DNA of 64,000 nt from Prinia subflava (GCF_021018805.1 NC_086254.1:29821300-29885299); one strand, 5' to 3'; counted from the first letter of the stretch, positions 47,201 through 64,000 are shown. Numbers and translations are program-made. Notes: generated by a model not told the origin, from the letters alone.

Positions 47201-50200
47201 GGCATTGGCAGGGGAGGGGAGAGGTTGAATAAAGACTTGACCCTGTAATGACATTATTAAAGAGCTCCTGACGCTGTCAGCTGGCTCCTTACTCCTGACT
47301 CACAGGCTGGCCAGTAAAGCATGTTTCCAGAGGTTGCCAGCCCCAGCATTGCAGAGGAATTCGTCTGCTGGGCAGAGTGAGATTCATTTTAGAATCCTTC
47401 AGTGTGAGTAAAGAGAGTTTTGATTCCCCAAATTCCAGAAGCCATGCACTAGAATCTCAGAATAGCCATACCTTTCATGTGCCTGCCCTAAAAGGAGGTA
47501 AAGATTGCTGTACAAAAACTAATTAACTCTTGAAAAGTTCAAGTCATCATTACAATTTGCACCCAGCTTGAGTTTTGTATATTAATTCCCCCCAAAGTGT
47601 CTTCCTGCCTAAATTCCAGGACAAGAAGTGTCACATCAGTGTAAAGCAAACAGAACATAATCATCTCAGTCCTGCACACTGAGACCATGAGCTCAGTGAA
47701 GTTCCAAAAGAGAGATCAGTGTTCTGGCCACATGGATCCCCTTTGTTTTTACATGCATTTAGGGCCATTCTCTACTCAAGTTGAGTTTGATCCTGGGCAC
47801 ACTTCAGTAGTGTTGGTTGCCCTTTTCTGTGGCCACTTGGCCTTTCTGCTTGCTGATGTGCTTGGAAAGATGGGTTGTCTGCACCACAAAAGAGATTTAA
47901 GGATATAATGATATTTAATGACATTTTCCATCAGAGACTCCTCCACTAATTCTGAGTAAGGCTGCACAGCTTCTCTTACCTTTACTGTGCTAATGAGGGA
48001 AGGGCAGGCCAGGAGGTCAGCCAGGTGACACTGCAGGGCAGGGTGCAGCTCACTCAGCCTCTCAAACATCCACCATCTTCTCATTATGGGGAAACTGGAG
48101 CAGATTACAATGCAAAAACAATTCTCCAGGGAGAGTGAATGTCTGAATCCCCCAGGCTGGAGTGGCTCACTGAGCTCCTCCCAGGCCAGTGTGTGCACTG
48201 CCCCCTGTCACTGATGTCTCTCTTAGGTGCTGTGTACCCTGGGTCAAACGTGTGGGGACTTCCTGAGGCAGAGGTTCTCCAAAGATGTCCTGCCCAAGCT
48301 GACCAGTTCCCTCCTCAGCCAGGCCCCCGTGAGTGCCAGAGCTGGGCCTGTGTACAGCCACACATTGGCCTTCAAGCTGCAGCTGGCTGTGCTGCAGGGC
48401 CTGGGCTCTCTCTGCGAGAGGCTGGACATGGGTGAGTACCAGGGGAAGCACAGGTTGTGTGGGTCTCTGCCAGACTTTACTCCCTGCTCTCAACTTGCTG
48501 CTTCTCCTCCTGCTGCCCAGGGAATTGATTTCCTGATCTTCTCTACCCTGACTCTGTTTGGGAGCTCTGTAAAGAGGTGCTGGGCACTCTTTTCTCCCCA
48601 GGAGACAAATGAGAGAGAAGGTTCCCACCAGATGCAAAATCTGACTGCTCATCCCACTTGTGGATGAGAAGAAGGTATGGAACAGAGTCCCTGCATTGCT
48701 GTAGGGCCTACTGGGCCACAGTTTGTTCTTACTGGACAAACTGGAGCCCAGATAAGACTTCTGGCTAGCCTGACTGGTTCCATTGTGGGCTTGTCTCTGA
48801 GGGACCCTTTAAATCCAGCACATCACAGTCTTCTATTGAATGAAACTCTGAAATTCTCCCCAAGTGAAATTTCTGGAACTGACTTTGATGAGGGAGAAGG
48901 TTTGCTGGCTAGTTGCTCTTTTCCTCTCAGTGCCCTTGATTGCTTTCCTGGCTTTGCAGCAAGATGCTTAAAAGGCAAGGTCAGAAGAGCTCTGGGTCAG
49001 ACAGCTCAAAGGCTCTGAAGCTTCTGCTGCCAATTTGGAGCTGATTCCATTAGGCAGCAGCTGCTGAGGAGGTCACCTCCTACCCTTCTTTCCTGTTCCA
49101 TTTCTGCAGGCGAGAGTGACCTGAATAAAGTGGCAGATGCCTGCCTGATTTACCTCAGTGCCAGGCAACCTGTGAAACTGCAAGAAGCTGCCCAGAGGTA
49201 ATGTCTCTTAAATACAAGTGTGTTGGGTGTACAAACAGTGGGGACAGAGGGAGCATGGTGATCCTTTTGCACCTTTCCAGTTCCACCTTCCAGCACGTTC
49301 AAGTCCTGTACAACAGGGCCTCTCATGGAAGTTTTCTGTGGTATCATTTACTCCCCAAAATGAGTTAGAGAGGTCAGTTGTCAGCTTGCACAGACATTAC
49401 AGGTGATCTCGCAGTGCATTTGGGGACAGAGGGGAAGATGTGCTACTTGCTTTTTCCTAACCAAATACTTGAAGCTGTTGGCCCACTGGTGGCATCAAAC
49501 TGCAGAGGGAAGACAGCTATAGAAGAGGATGTGCCAGGCATTCCCTTGTATTTTATCACTTAATACCTCCTGCAGGCTGGGAGATTTACTCCTGTTATCC
49601 TTACATTTTCCCTGGGCTCCAACCCAGGCTCTGCCAGGTGGAACCAGAGTTTGTTTGGGAAGCTGTCAGTCTTGGCACCAGCGTTGCTCTGGGAAGGCTG
49701 GGAGAGTCTGAAAGAGCAAAGGCAGTTTAGGTGAACACACTCCAGCTCTAGGAAGTGTTGACAGGCATACTTTGCTGCTTGGTGTACAAAATCCTGCTCA
49801 GCATGTTGTGCTGTCAGGATAAGAAATCACTATTGTCATATGTTGTCACCTGGAACCAAGGCCAGAGATTTCAGGAGACAAAACGAGTCCAGGTACAGAA
49901 CAGGGGTCATAAATCAGAAAGCCCCTCTGCCGAAGGATGGGGGTGAAAGCCAGCCCCCCTCCCTTCCTGTGTGGCCAGCCCTGCCCTCCCCGAGGGGAGG
50001 GGAAACCAGCAGGTTCCGCAGGCTCTGCGGTGTCGGATTTCCAGGGCAGGCTGCTGGAAAGGGAAGTGCAGCCCATCCGTTCCCTTTCACAAAGCACAGG
50101 CCCCCGGGGGTGCAGGGTGTGAAGGGCTTTGTGTGGCTGGGCAGCAGTTCAGAGCAGCGCTCTCCCGAGCTGGAGCATTCCTTTGTTTGTATCTCTGCGA

Positions 50201-53200
50201 GGGTGGGAGCAGGTTTATTTTTACCTTGGAGGCTTTCACGGCAGCACAGCAGGCTCCAGCAGCATTTGTTCTGCAGAGAGGCTCTATGCTGTGGGAGTGC
50301 ATCCCCTTAATGCAATAATGCCTCAGTCTGTGCAAGCAATGCTGGATGAAAAGCAGAACACCAGGATTTATCTAGATATTTGGAATGTGAAGCTTTTAAA
50401 TCATTAACCAAGCAGCTTGAGAAGCTGTGCAATTTCCCCCCAACAGCAGGGGTAGGGGGAATATGAAATGAGCCCTGTTGGAAGCTCTATGGTGAAGTGA
50501 GCTCACTTGTTGGAGGCAAAAAGGCAGCAAAGTTCAGGGCAAGTAGGATTTTTCTCCTGTATGTTACTTTTATTATATTTAAAGGGGGAAATGCCATATG
50601 TTTTGCTCTTCCCCCCATGTTTTTGATGCAACATACATCACATATGTCAGTGAACCAAGCTGCTCATAGCAGCCCTTGCTGTCTCCTGTGTAACTCCATT
50701 GACCAGACACACGTGTGCACTGAGGCATGCACCATGCCTGGCCTGACACTACAGACATGGCAGCATTTGGAGTTTCTTTTGAGTTTAATTTTTTCAGTTC
50801 AGTCCTGTGCAATCCCTGCTCTTGGAGCCTGGGTGTATCAGAGTTCATCGTATCACACTCACTTTTAAGTGTATTTCCCTGATACGAGGTTTCAGCCTGG
50901 AAAAGTCAAAATTGCTTTGGACCATAACAATCAGCTCCTGTATCAGGGTAAGAGTCACTTCTCAGGCACCCTTCCATTTATGTTCTCCAGCTGCTGAACC
51001 ACCACATTCCTGCAAGTTCTGGCTCTTCTTGCTCTCCATGTGCCTGAAAGTAATCCTGCAAACTGACACAGGCTGTCACACATAAGGCCCTTTCCATCTA
51101 AGCAAGGGCGGTGTTATCAGCCTGATACATGAGAAATTCTGCATTTTAAATGCTTCTAAAAACAGATAGACCAGAACTAATCTTAGCCCCAGCCTGAGCG
51201 CCAGCGTACGTCACATAACTCAGCTTTATCACTGCAGAAATCATATGAGGTAAAAGGATGTTTGGAATCAGCTTGCCATGGTGATTTATACTAACTGGCC
51301 TTTGCTCAGCTCTTAGGATTGTTATTCAACTGATGGGTTGTGACCTGTCAAGAGCAAGGTCAGGACTTGCAAAGTCAGTTGTAGCTCCAAAAATCATACA
51401 CTGACTACATGAAGATTCTGTAGGCGTGCAAAGGGCTAAGCAGGAATTTTTGGCCAAGGTGCCTGAGCCACACACACACACACAAAAAAAAAGGGAGTTT
51501 GGCTATCATCCAGGGATGTTATCACGCCCCAAGGAGTCTGCTTAATCCCATTTATGGGGCCCTGTAGCTTTATTAGATGAAGCTGTGGGAGTAAGTGATT
51601 TTTGTAACTGCAGCTTCATGCAATACTCAACAGGCAAAACTAGATGCTGGGAAAAAAAGAACTCCAGGACATCTGAGGAAGAGAAAATGGGACAATAACA
51701 ATAGGCTTTACTAGAAGATGACTGCTGAGAGTATTCCAAGAGAGTATTATCCAAAGCTTTTTTAAAAACCAAATGCAAAATCACCAAAGGACCAAACCTA
51801 GAAAAGTCTTTGCCATCATTGAAGAAGATGAGCTTGTGCAAGGGTGGGGAAGTGCCCAGAAAGACTTGGGCAAGGGGGGGTATTTGGGCTCTCACCACTG
51901 GGAACAAGACTGGGAGAGATGGTGGAAGCTCAAAGTCACAATATGTAAATCTGAGCTTCTCATCAATATATGAAGTTGCATCATCCCTGACAAGCTTTTC
52001 ACTTCAGGGAATAAAACCTTGAAAGAAAAGAGATTAGGAAATTGTCACTGGCCCCTGTCAAACTGACAAGTAGTTTTCCATTCTTTCCTTTTCAAGTCAC
52101 TCTTTTGGAATTGACACTTAATTCCTAGGATATGTTTGCAGCCCATGACCTTCTGTCAGCAATCTGGATAGGAATGATTTTTTTTTCCCTAAGATGCCAA
52201 AATAATTTCCTCAGTTCTTACCAAAGCCTATGGTGGGCTGTATCCAGTTAAGCATTCAGCAGGGATGGGAAGCCAAGAAGCCTTACCATGGCTTTGCTTG
52301 GAGCTTGGGGAAAGACAAGGCAACAGAATAGCCAAATTGCTCTGTGCTAGTAGAATAAGTTTAGCACACTTGGGACAAATATGAGCTATTTTGGGACCTT
52401 TTTTGATACCAGGGTTGATTATGCAGCTTATCTCTTCTGGTGTGCTTGTGTGGTTTGTTGGATATTCGTTGTCAGCTGTCATTCCCAGGCTGGGTTGAAG
52501 CACATCAGAACAGCCACTTGCTCAAGGCAAAATTCAATAAAGTTATATTTAAGAAAAAAAAAAGAATAAGGCAACAACAGAAAACAAACTTGGATTAACC
52601 CCAGGATTCTTTGCTATGGAAACAGGTTGCTTGGAAACTATCCCAGAGTTAGTTTGAAAATGTAAAAGTCAAGTTGTTCTTTAAGCTGCAGAGCACTCCA
52701 GGCTATCAGGGATAATCAGAGCCTCGAGCCATTATGGGCACCAGAGGCAGAGAGTCCTCCAGGGTATGGATAATCCCTAAGGGTCGCCCTCCCTGGAGCA
52801 ACTGATTGGAAAGAGGTTGGAGAGCAGAGTGTCTGTGCTGTGAGTGTAAGAGCTACAGCTGTGTGTGTGCTGGGGATCAGCAGCCCTCTGTACAATATTC
52901 CCCATTTCCATGTTCACTTCACAGCAATTCATTGTCCTTGCCTGCTCCCATCCCAGCCATAAGGAGTGAGGATTATCTCTGCAGCTGCCCACCAGCAGCA
53001 GCTCATTGAAAACTGGGTGGAACCACTGGGAGCTGGTGTTTGCTGGCACACAGAGCCATGTGCTCCCACTGTCACAGCCAAGCTGAGGGCACAGGCAGGG
53101 CATTGTCTGGAGAGCTGGAGCCAGGATGGCAGCAGTGAGAGCTCCATACCCTGCCCCTTCCAGCCCCTCACTTGGACTGGCATGAGGGGGCCAGTCCTCC

Positions 53201-55310
53201 CCTTCCAGTCAGCAGAGCTGCAGGAGCAAAGCCAGAGGAATGAGGAGTCCTGTGAGCTCCCCTGCATCTGGCCAACCCACAGAAAAAAGGTTGTGTTGCT
53301 GAGGCAGCTGTTGCCAAGCCCAGCTATCACTGTAGAGCACATTCCCCCTGGTTTCTCTGGAGCAGGCAGATAGGCACCGCCAGCACCTTTGGGAGGGGAC
53401 ACTGCCAACAGCTTCAGTGGTGACATCTCCCCTCTTGCTGTTCAGAGACCTGCACTGGGGGACAGGGGAGGTGTTAATGGCAGAGAGGCAAAGCAACAGC
53501 CTTGGCTGGGCATGAGCAAGAAGTCACATCCACAGGATTATTGTGAAGAGGAGAGGGAGCCTTCTACCTTCATCTCATTTCTGTTCTCTTTCACGTTACC
53601 CATGGCACTGCACTCCCTTTCAGAGGGGAGCTTCTCAAAGGGATTTCTTCCTGCTTTACATTGGAAGCAACCTCACTTTAGGGATGAAAGCACTCCCAGG
53701 AGAAATTTGGGCAGCAATCAGATCTGGATTTTGTGTGGCTTTTGTAGCAAGTGATCTTTGCTTTTAGAGAGGGAGTTCAGTCCTGTGCTTCTTGGGGGAG
53801 CAGAGACAGACCTACTGGATTCCTTCTCCCATTACCTGACCTGGCAGATGCTCTCCTCACAGCTCCATGATTTCACTGGAAACTAGAGACCTGAAGACAC
53901 ATGGCTGGGCTTTACTGGGGATCTTGGAAAACTGTACCATAAGTGTGGTGAGTGCTGAGTGCCTTTGGTGCTCACAGAGCACTCAGCACCATTCAGGAAG
54001 AGGCCTTGCAAATTCCAGTCTAATTTTGTTCATGGCACAGCAGAAGAGTTTAATACCACTTAAGCCCAGTAAACCTTCTGTGCATTAAACACTGATACAG
54101 ATGTAGCTAAGCCCAAAGGTTGCTGCAGGGAGAACTGGCAGGAGGGGATGGGTAAGTGTAGGTCACACAAATCAGCATTTGCTCTTTCACTACTTGAGCT
54201 TCCTGCTCTTCAGCAGCAGCTGTGTCCCAGCAGCTCACAGCTGGAGCCCTGTGTGAAGGGCATGCTGGAAAGGCAAATCCCATCTTACTGAGGTATGGAA
54301 ATGCAAAGTGAAAACCATCAACACAGCAGTAAATCTTCTGAAGAAGTTGTGATTCCTCTTTTCCTCCATTCTGTGGTTAATGAAGGTTGTGTTTGGTTTT
54401 GGTTTAAAATCCTGCTTTGTGAAAGGTCTGTGCAGAACAACAAATATTTGGAGGCAGCTAATAAGGACTTGGGGTGGTGGGAGATCTCACTTGAGCAAAA
54501 AGCCCTCAAATATAGCATTGAGTTTCCCTTGGGGCCCAGCCTGGGCAGCTGTCTCCAAATACTCTTGGGTTTGCCACCTCTGGAAAGGCAGAGAAGCCCA
54601 GATGGGTTAATTCTCCAAAAAACAGAGAGGGTGATGAACAACACAGACAACTTCTCCCAAGATCTCTGCAGGAGCTATTGCCCAAAAAATCCCAGATATG
54701 CATAGCACATGCAGTCACTCACAGTCACCTCCCCAGCATGTGGGACAGGCAGGTTTACACTTGTGCCAGCACCAGCTCACACAGTGCCAGCACCAAGCCT
54801 GGGTCAGTTCTGTACCAGCTGCTTGTTTGATGTCCATAAGTGAGTGTGTGGTATCATAAATATTCCTCTCCCACGTGCCATTAGCTGTGAGACACAGAGC
54901 TGCTTTCTCAGGCATGGGAGGCACTGGCTGCCCTCTGTAAAGACCTGGATTTGTGCAGCTGCCAGAGGTTTCCAACAGCATCAAAGCTTTCCTTAGCTCT
55001 TAATAACCCTGTTGGGTGCCAACCAAAAAGCCTTGTCCTTACACTTCTTTCCTCTCTTCCTCCTGTTTCCCAAAGTGTTTTCCTGCACTTGATGCACGTG
55101 GACCCTGACAGCACCTGGCTGCTCCTGAGTGAGGTGTGGTGCCCCGAGGGGTACGAGCCCCCCCACGCCAGCCTGCGCCCGGTGAAGCTCGGCGGGATGG
55201 GGCGGCCACGGAACGAGCTCACGGACAACGTGCTGCTCCTGCTCCAGAGGCTGCAGCAGCTGGAGGGCACGGCTCCCAGCACCAGCACACAGGAGGCATC
55301 TCCTTCCTGA
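42013..55310 (+). CDS. TTI1: TTI1, TELO2-interacting protein 1
   Basis: A HEAT-repeat scaffold of the TTT complex (TELO2-TTI1-TTI2), which works with HSP90/R2TP to mature and stabilise PIKK kinases such as mTOR, ATM, ATR and DNA-PKcs. Seven coding exons sum to 3,291 nt, 1,096 residues (human 1,089). The first exon alone encodes 760 residues. The start at 42013 gives [12 protein letters not shown], the family N-terminus, in a good context (ggcATGG); in-frame sequence upstream is open but has no ATG. Conserved helical blocks include [45 protein letters not shown]-type, [40 protein letters not shown] and [20 protein letters not shown]. Odd points: intron 1 is open in frame, human CK2 site Ser828 is Pro here, and the C-terminus carries a short extra Ser/Thr-rich tail. 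Divergent partner: RPRD1B. Confidence 0.96.
44294..44757 (+). other. TTI1: TTI1 intron 1
   Basis: 464 bases with no in-frame stop in the exon 1 frame. If retained, translation runs on into exon 2 out of frame and stops at 44851-44853. Confidence 0.8.
44758..44955 (+). CDS. TTI1: TTI1 coding exon 2
   Basis: 198 nt, residues 761-826. Begins VQWF, then a Gln/Arg-rich diverged linker, [11 protein letters not shown] and an acidic EEEEEA tail. The acceptor follows ccttttttgcag; a second AG five bases on would break the frame. Confidence 0.92.
44956..45730 (+). other. TTI1: TTI1 intron 2
   Basis: Nothing recognised. Confidence 0.65.
45731..45873 (+). CDS. TTI1: TTI1 coding exon 3
   Basis: 143 nt: acidic/proline linker, then [22 protein letters not shown]. 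Donor GTCGGT at 45874 is non-consensus at +3. Confidence 0.94.
45874..46702 (+). other. TTI1: TTI1 intron 3
   Basis: Nothing recognised. Confidence 0.65.
46703..46843 (+). CDS. TTI1: TTI1 coding exon 4
   Basis: 141 nt, phase 0 at both ends: [12 protein letters not shown] through [13 protein letters not shown] helices. Confidence 0.95.
46844..48226 (+). other. TTI1: TTI1 intron 4
   Basis: No gene or repeat recognised. Confidence 0.65.
48227..48431 (+). CDS. TTI1: TTI1 coding exon 5
   Basis: 205 nt: [23 protein letters not shown], then the highly conserved [20 protein letters not shown]. Donor GTGAGT. Confidence 0.96.
48432..49109 (+). other. TTI1: TTI1 intron 5
   Basis: Nothing recognised. 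Confidence 0.65.
49110..49197 (+). CDS. TTI1: TTI1 coding exon 6
   Basis: 88 nt: [20 protein letters not shown] and VKLQEAAQ. Ends in phase 2 (AG of Ser); donor GTAATG. Confidence 0.95.
49198..55075 (+). other. TTI1: TTI1 intron 6
   Basis: 5.9 kb without a recognised exon. Contains a short (CA)n followed by poly(A) at 51472-51490 and an AT-rich, structured-looking block at about 50285-50410 that may be a conserved non-coding element. Confidence 0.6.
51472..51490 (+). repeat. (CA)n/(A)n microsatellite
   Basis: Six CA units running directly into a run of A. Confidence 0.8.
55076..55310 (+). CDS. TTI1: TTI1 coding exon 7 (terminal)
   Basis: 235 nt: [17 protein letters not shown], then a GC-rich diverged C-terminus ending [12 protein letters not shown] plus a Ser/Thr-rich tail absent from the human end as I recall it. 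TGA at 55308-55310. It lies 5.9 kb beyond exon 6. Confidence 0.95.
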
Positions 55311-55865
55311 CAGACCTGCACAGCAGCTGGGATGGGAAAGAGGAACCACCAGGACAGAGCTCACCTGGGAAAGTGCCATCACTGAGGACCCAAATGGTTC
55401 AGGGGCAAAGGAAGGGCTGCCCAGTCTGGGGCACTGGCCAAGACACTGTCCCCGTGGCAGAGGGTTTATCTGTTTGAAGCAGTGTTTGAGGATGAGGTGG
55501 GTACGTGACCCTGACTCCTCCTGACTTGTGCCTCATCAGCACCATAGCAGAGAAAATGGCACATCTATTCCAAATTCTTCAGCATGAAGAGTGAGTGATC
55601 TTCCAGAAATTACTTCCTAACCCTTGATCCTTGTGAGGGTGCCCCTATAGCACCCCCCACACCTCTCTGATCTCTTCACTGCTGTGATGATCCCTCCCAT
55701 TCTTAGCTGGACAGTGACTGACAACTCAACGCAAAAGCTTTTTCTGGCCTTTACCCTTCCCAGAAGAGAATCTTGTTTGGGATGCACTATAAACCTGTTC
55801 TCTTTAAAAGCAATTAATCTGAGAAGTTAAAGTGCATTTCCAATAAATTCCTCACCTATGCTACT
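55311..55865 (+). other. TTI1: TTI1 3' UTR
   Basis: From the TGA to just beyond AATAAA at 55842-55847. Extent inferred from the signal. Confidence 0.7.
55842..55847 (+). terminator. TTI1: TTI1 polyadenylation signal
   Basis: AATAAA about 530 bases after the stop, with GTGTCC-type GT-rich sequence 35 bases further on. Confidence 0.75.
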
Positions 55866-58430
55866 GGCAAGAACAACGTGTCCTCTCAGAAGCATCAGGG
55901 CTGCTCCTCACAGCTGCAGTTTGCTGAGACCAGATGGAGGCAGCCAAACGTGCTCTGTTCTCTATCTCACTCTCTATGAGGTTCTGTAGAGAATCAGGCA
56001 GCCCTGATTTATACCTGGGAGTGATTTACAACTTCTCCCATGCCCAGATCACGGTTGTCAGGTCATTTCTAACCCCCATCCCAAGGAGAATTAGATGAAG
56101 CACCTGCCTGTGCCCCAGTACAGCCCTGTGTCTGTCCGTGGTCAGACAGTGCCTGTGAGCACCGTGGCACCCAGCAGTGCCACAGTTTGTTAAAGTAGGG
56201 GCAATGTGGTACAGTGAGCAGAGGATGACTTGTCTTTGGGGAAGCTCACTGCCCCTGCTGAGGGCCCTCTCCCCTGATCTCCAGCTCCCACATCCCCAGG
56301 CTTTTGCTGCAGAGATTGTCCACAGGCACTGCCTTGCTCAGCTGCTCCCAGATCCCTCAGCTTCACGGGGCAGCTCCTGGCAGCAGGCTGCTTCCTGCCA
56401 CTCGGGGAAGATCTATGCAAGTGAAGCAAAAGGGCAGATCTTGACTATATTTGGAAGCAAGCTCAGAAATACAAAAACCAAAGCAATAAATAGATTGTTA
56501 CATGGAGCGGGTTTTGTGCATCACTGTTGGGATCCTGGGTCAACATCCAAAACAAGTCCCTGCTGGTGGGCCCAAGGGCACTGCCTCTGCTGCCACATGC
56601 CTCAGCTGAAGTTACCTCCCCTTGTCCCTCTGGTTTTATTCAGGCTTTTCTCCTGTTTTCTTCTCCAGGGAAAACACGAGTCAGTGGCTTTTTATCCAGT
56701 AGGATAGGGCTGCAGGTCAGCTTTACTCTTTTTTAATATCTGTTCAGCGCTTAACGCTGGTTGGGTTCTATACAAAGTAGCCTTCAGAGCTGCTCTGACA
56801 GGGCAGGCAGGGAGGTGAAATACTGTCTTTGGTTTCTAAGCGCCCTTGGGGCTGGTGCAGTTTTCTGGGTTGTTGTAGCACTTGACAAAACTCATCCATT
56901 AGGTGCAGATGCTGCATCCAGCCTCACTCTGCTCAGCTGTGCTGTGGTGGGGACTCCAAGGAGCCAGCCTGCCCATGCCAAGGCTTGCCATCCTGCAGGG
57001 AGAGGCCTGTGATTCAAGGGCAGCAGTGTCCCATCAGTGCCCAGTGCCCAGGAACCAGCTACATCACCCAGCCAGGGCTCTGGCACAGCTGACTACACCA
57101 AGACACACCCACCCAGAACCTGTGATTCACGGTGCTGTTCAGAGAATTTCCCCACAACCTCAGCACCAGCCAGCAGGTGCTGGTGGCAGGAGAGGCTGTC
57201 CTGCCTGTCACAGTCAGCTCCTCTCAGCTTTGTTATCGCCCTTGCTTTATTGGAGGCTGACTAAATTGCTTTTGTCTGAAGCAGGATAATGGCTGGGAGA
57301 GGGACTGTGTGGAAATGGCATTTTCATGAGGCTGGTTCCTCCCCAGCAGTGACTTGCATATTAAGCTCAGCCCCCTTCACAAGCCCAGGGCTTTCCCTGC
57401 CAGAGTTGCCATCCACCAAGCAGCCCCCGGCACTCTGGGGTGGGGACCCCTGGCTCCCACCACTCCAGCCACCCTCCCTGAGATCACAGAGCCGACAAAG
57501 CCGTGTCCAGCCACCTCCTCTGTGCACAAACCCAGCCAGGACCCTGGGGGACTGCCACACCCGGGGCTGGGGGCACAGTCCCACTCACAGCCCCTGGCAA
57601 CAGGCACACAGATCCAGCAGGGTTCTCTCCTCGACTACTGCTCCCAAAATTTCCTATACACTCATCAAAATTAATCTCTTCTAATAAAACCTGTTATTGT
57701 TAAAGCTCACCTTTACAAATCACTATGCTGCACAGCAATTTGTTTACTCCCCGTCTGAGGTGATTTGCAGCCTCCTGTCCTCCCTAGCGTGTCCCTGGGT
57801 CTTTTCCTCTGCTGTGTCCTGAGTTTTGCTGCACTGGTGACCAATGCATACCAATCTCTTTTCTTCCCCCAGCAATCCCATTCCCTGACTGGGAGAATTT
57901 GAGCATAGCTCCAGCTCCACAGCTCTGCCAGAGACTGCTATGGCACAGCCACCATTGCTGCTTGTGGCAAAGTGGAGTTTTGCACCAGCAGTCTCTCCAT
58001 GCCCTGCAGCTCCTGAATGTTTTTCTCCTGTGCCCTTTGCTCCCTGAGACCACAGCTCTTCAGGTGGCAGAGGCTCCAGAGACACCAGCCACCTCTGCCT
58101 GTTCCTGTCCCCAGCACAGGCTGACACCTCTGGTGGCAGAAAGGGCCGCCAGCTCTTTCTCCTTCGCATCAGCACAGCAAGGGGTGAGCACGATGGAGGT
58201 GCAGGAGGTAACAAACTGCAAAGGAGCTGCAGGGCTCCAGGCAGCTGGGCTAGGCTGGACATGGCCAGTGCCCCAGCTGCAGCTTTTTAAAGCTCTGAAC
58301 CCTCAGTTGCAGGTGATGATGCCCACCCTCATCCCCATCCCCAGTCCAGCAGCCCCAGCTCTGCCCCTTTTTAGCCAAGGCAGTGCCAAAGCCATGTCCC
58401 CTTGCCGTGCCACGACAGAGAGCACAGACC
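55866..58430. other. Intergenic DNA between convergent TTI1 and VSTM2L 3' ends
   Basis: No gene, RNA or clear transposon recognised on either strand. Confidence 0.6.
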
Positions 58431-58434
58431 CGCA

Positions 58435-59465
58435 GAGCTTCGTTTAAAGAGCTTTATTAGCTGCAGCAGGTCTGATGGTGGCAGGCTGGGGGGCAGCAGG
58501 GGAGCAGCGCCCGGCACCCGGGCAGGGGGGCTCGGGACCCCCCTCTCCCTCCCCACAGCTCTGTCCCCAGTGGCCGTGGTCACCCGTGGGGCAGCAGGGA
58601 CAGGCTCTGCTGTTTGCACTGCGACACGAGAGCCCGTGGGACAGACCCTGCCCGGGGCAGTGTGGTGCTGTGGCCTGGGAGCGAGGGAGGGAGGGATGCT
58701 TGACGGAGGGGGCACCGAGAGCCCCGCCAGCACGGGCAGCAGGATGGGGGCCCCATCCTCTGCGAAGGGGAGGAGGAGCGGTGGGTGCAAGGGGCCAGCT
58801 CCCGTGGCACACCTTCCCAGGCATACACGGAGCACGGGCAGCTGCCTGGCTGAGCGATGCCAGAGCGTGCCGGGAGGATGCCAGGAATGTGCCGTGCCGT
58901 CCTTCCTCTGCTGAGCTCAGGCCTTGACGTGCGGGGGGCTGCGGGGCAGGCAGGGGCAGGGCAGGGCGGGGGGATACACACGGGCTGTAGGATGGAGGCT
59001 GGAACTAAGATACGCACTGTGGGGCTGGAACCGAGCAACTAAACGGGGCAACCTACAGGAACAGGCGGCTGGGTCTGCGAAGCACAGGGGAAGGCAGGGA
59101 GGGTCCCCACTGGGCAGAGAGCTGGGACACAGCACAGCCGGCGGCACCGCGGTGGCAGCGGGTGCCCACCCGCACAGGGCCGGGGCATGGGGACCACCAC
59201 GCGTGGGCACACGCCCCGGCCCGGGCACGGCCCCGGCCATGCACCCGTGGCACTGACGGGTCCGGCCCCCGCACCGCGCCCAGCCCTGGCTCCGCTGTGC
59301 CCCGTGGCTGGGGAGAAACCCGCGGCGCCCTGAGGGACAGGGGGTGGTGAGGGGTGCTGGACAAGACGGGGTGGTGGGGCCAGTCTCTGGCAGGGGGTGC
59401 GGGGCCCTGATGGCTCCGCTGAGTCCGGGGCGGAGGGGGCTCCTTTGTCCCCCTACACCGCCCAC
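58435..59465 (-). other. VSTM2L: VSTM2L 3' UTR
   Basis: About 1 kb, very GC-rich, ending at an AATAAA on the minus strand (58453-58458). Extent inferred from the signal. Confidence 0.7.
58453..58458 (-). terminator. VSTM2L: VSTM2L polyadenylation signal
   Basis: The + strand TTTATT reads AATAAA on the minus strand within GCTAATAAAGCTC. Confidence 0.75.

Positions 59466-64000
<4,535 letters not shown>

Overview
This is a GC-heterogeneous piece of vertebrate nuclear DNA, most probably from a bird. It has short GC-rich introns, several CR1-type LINE 3' ends in the reverse orientation, and proteins close to human orthologues with few indels. Four protein-coding genes are present in the order TGM2(+) - RPRD1B(-) - TTI1(+) - VSTM2L(-). 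This is the order I know from the human chromosome 20q11 block, read in the opposite direction. I saw no prokaryotic, plasmid, phage or CRISPR structure. I identify the bird from repeats and protein similarity only, and cannot name an order or species.

Layout. 1-12.65 kb: TGM2 (transglutaminase 2). Coding exons 2-13 are present and exon 1 (about three codons) lies left of the window; the exon-1 splice phase gives a 689-residue protein. 12.65-16.9 kb: intergenic DNA between the convergent TGM2 and RPRD1B 3' ends, containing a 30-bp minisatellite. 16.9-41.56 kb: RPRD1B (CREPT), seven coding exons and a 2.3-kb 3' UTR, complete at 326 codons, with long AT-rich introns. 41.56-42.01 kb: a 452-bp CpG-rich head-to-head promoter for RPRD1B and TTI1. 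It carries NRF1, YY1, CRE-like and ETS motifs and an internal 77-bp direct duplication. 42.01-55.86 kb: TTI1, seven coding exons, complete at 1,096 codons. 55.9-58.4 kb: intergenic. 58.4-64 kb: VSTM2L, coding exons 2-4 and 3' UTR; exon 1 with the signal peptide is beyond the right edge.

The genes are not a pathway. RPRD1B (RNA polymerase II CTD reader) and TTI1 (PIKK-stabilising TTT complex) are housekeeping genes sharing a promoter. TGM2 (Ca-dependent protein crosslinker and GTPase) and VSTM2L (secreted Ig-domain protein) flank them.

Nothing here looks like a new molecular system. The points most worth checking are: the duplicated promoter module; an altered guanine-nucleotide pocket in TGM2; a Pro where human TTI1 has the CK2 site Ser828; a TTI1 first intron that is open throughout behind a weak donor; a seven-His tract near the VSTM2L C-terminus; and AT-rich, homeodomain-motif-rich islands in the VSTM2L introns. 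Residue comparisons with human proteins are from memory; no alignment was run.
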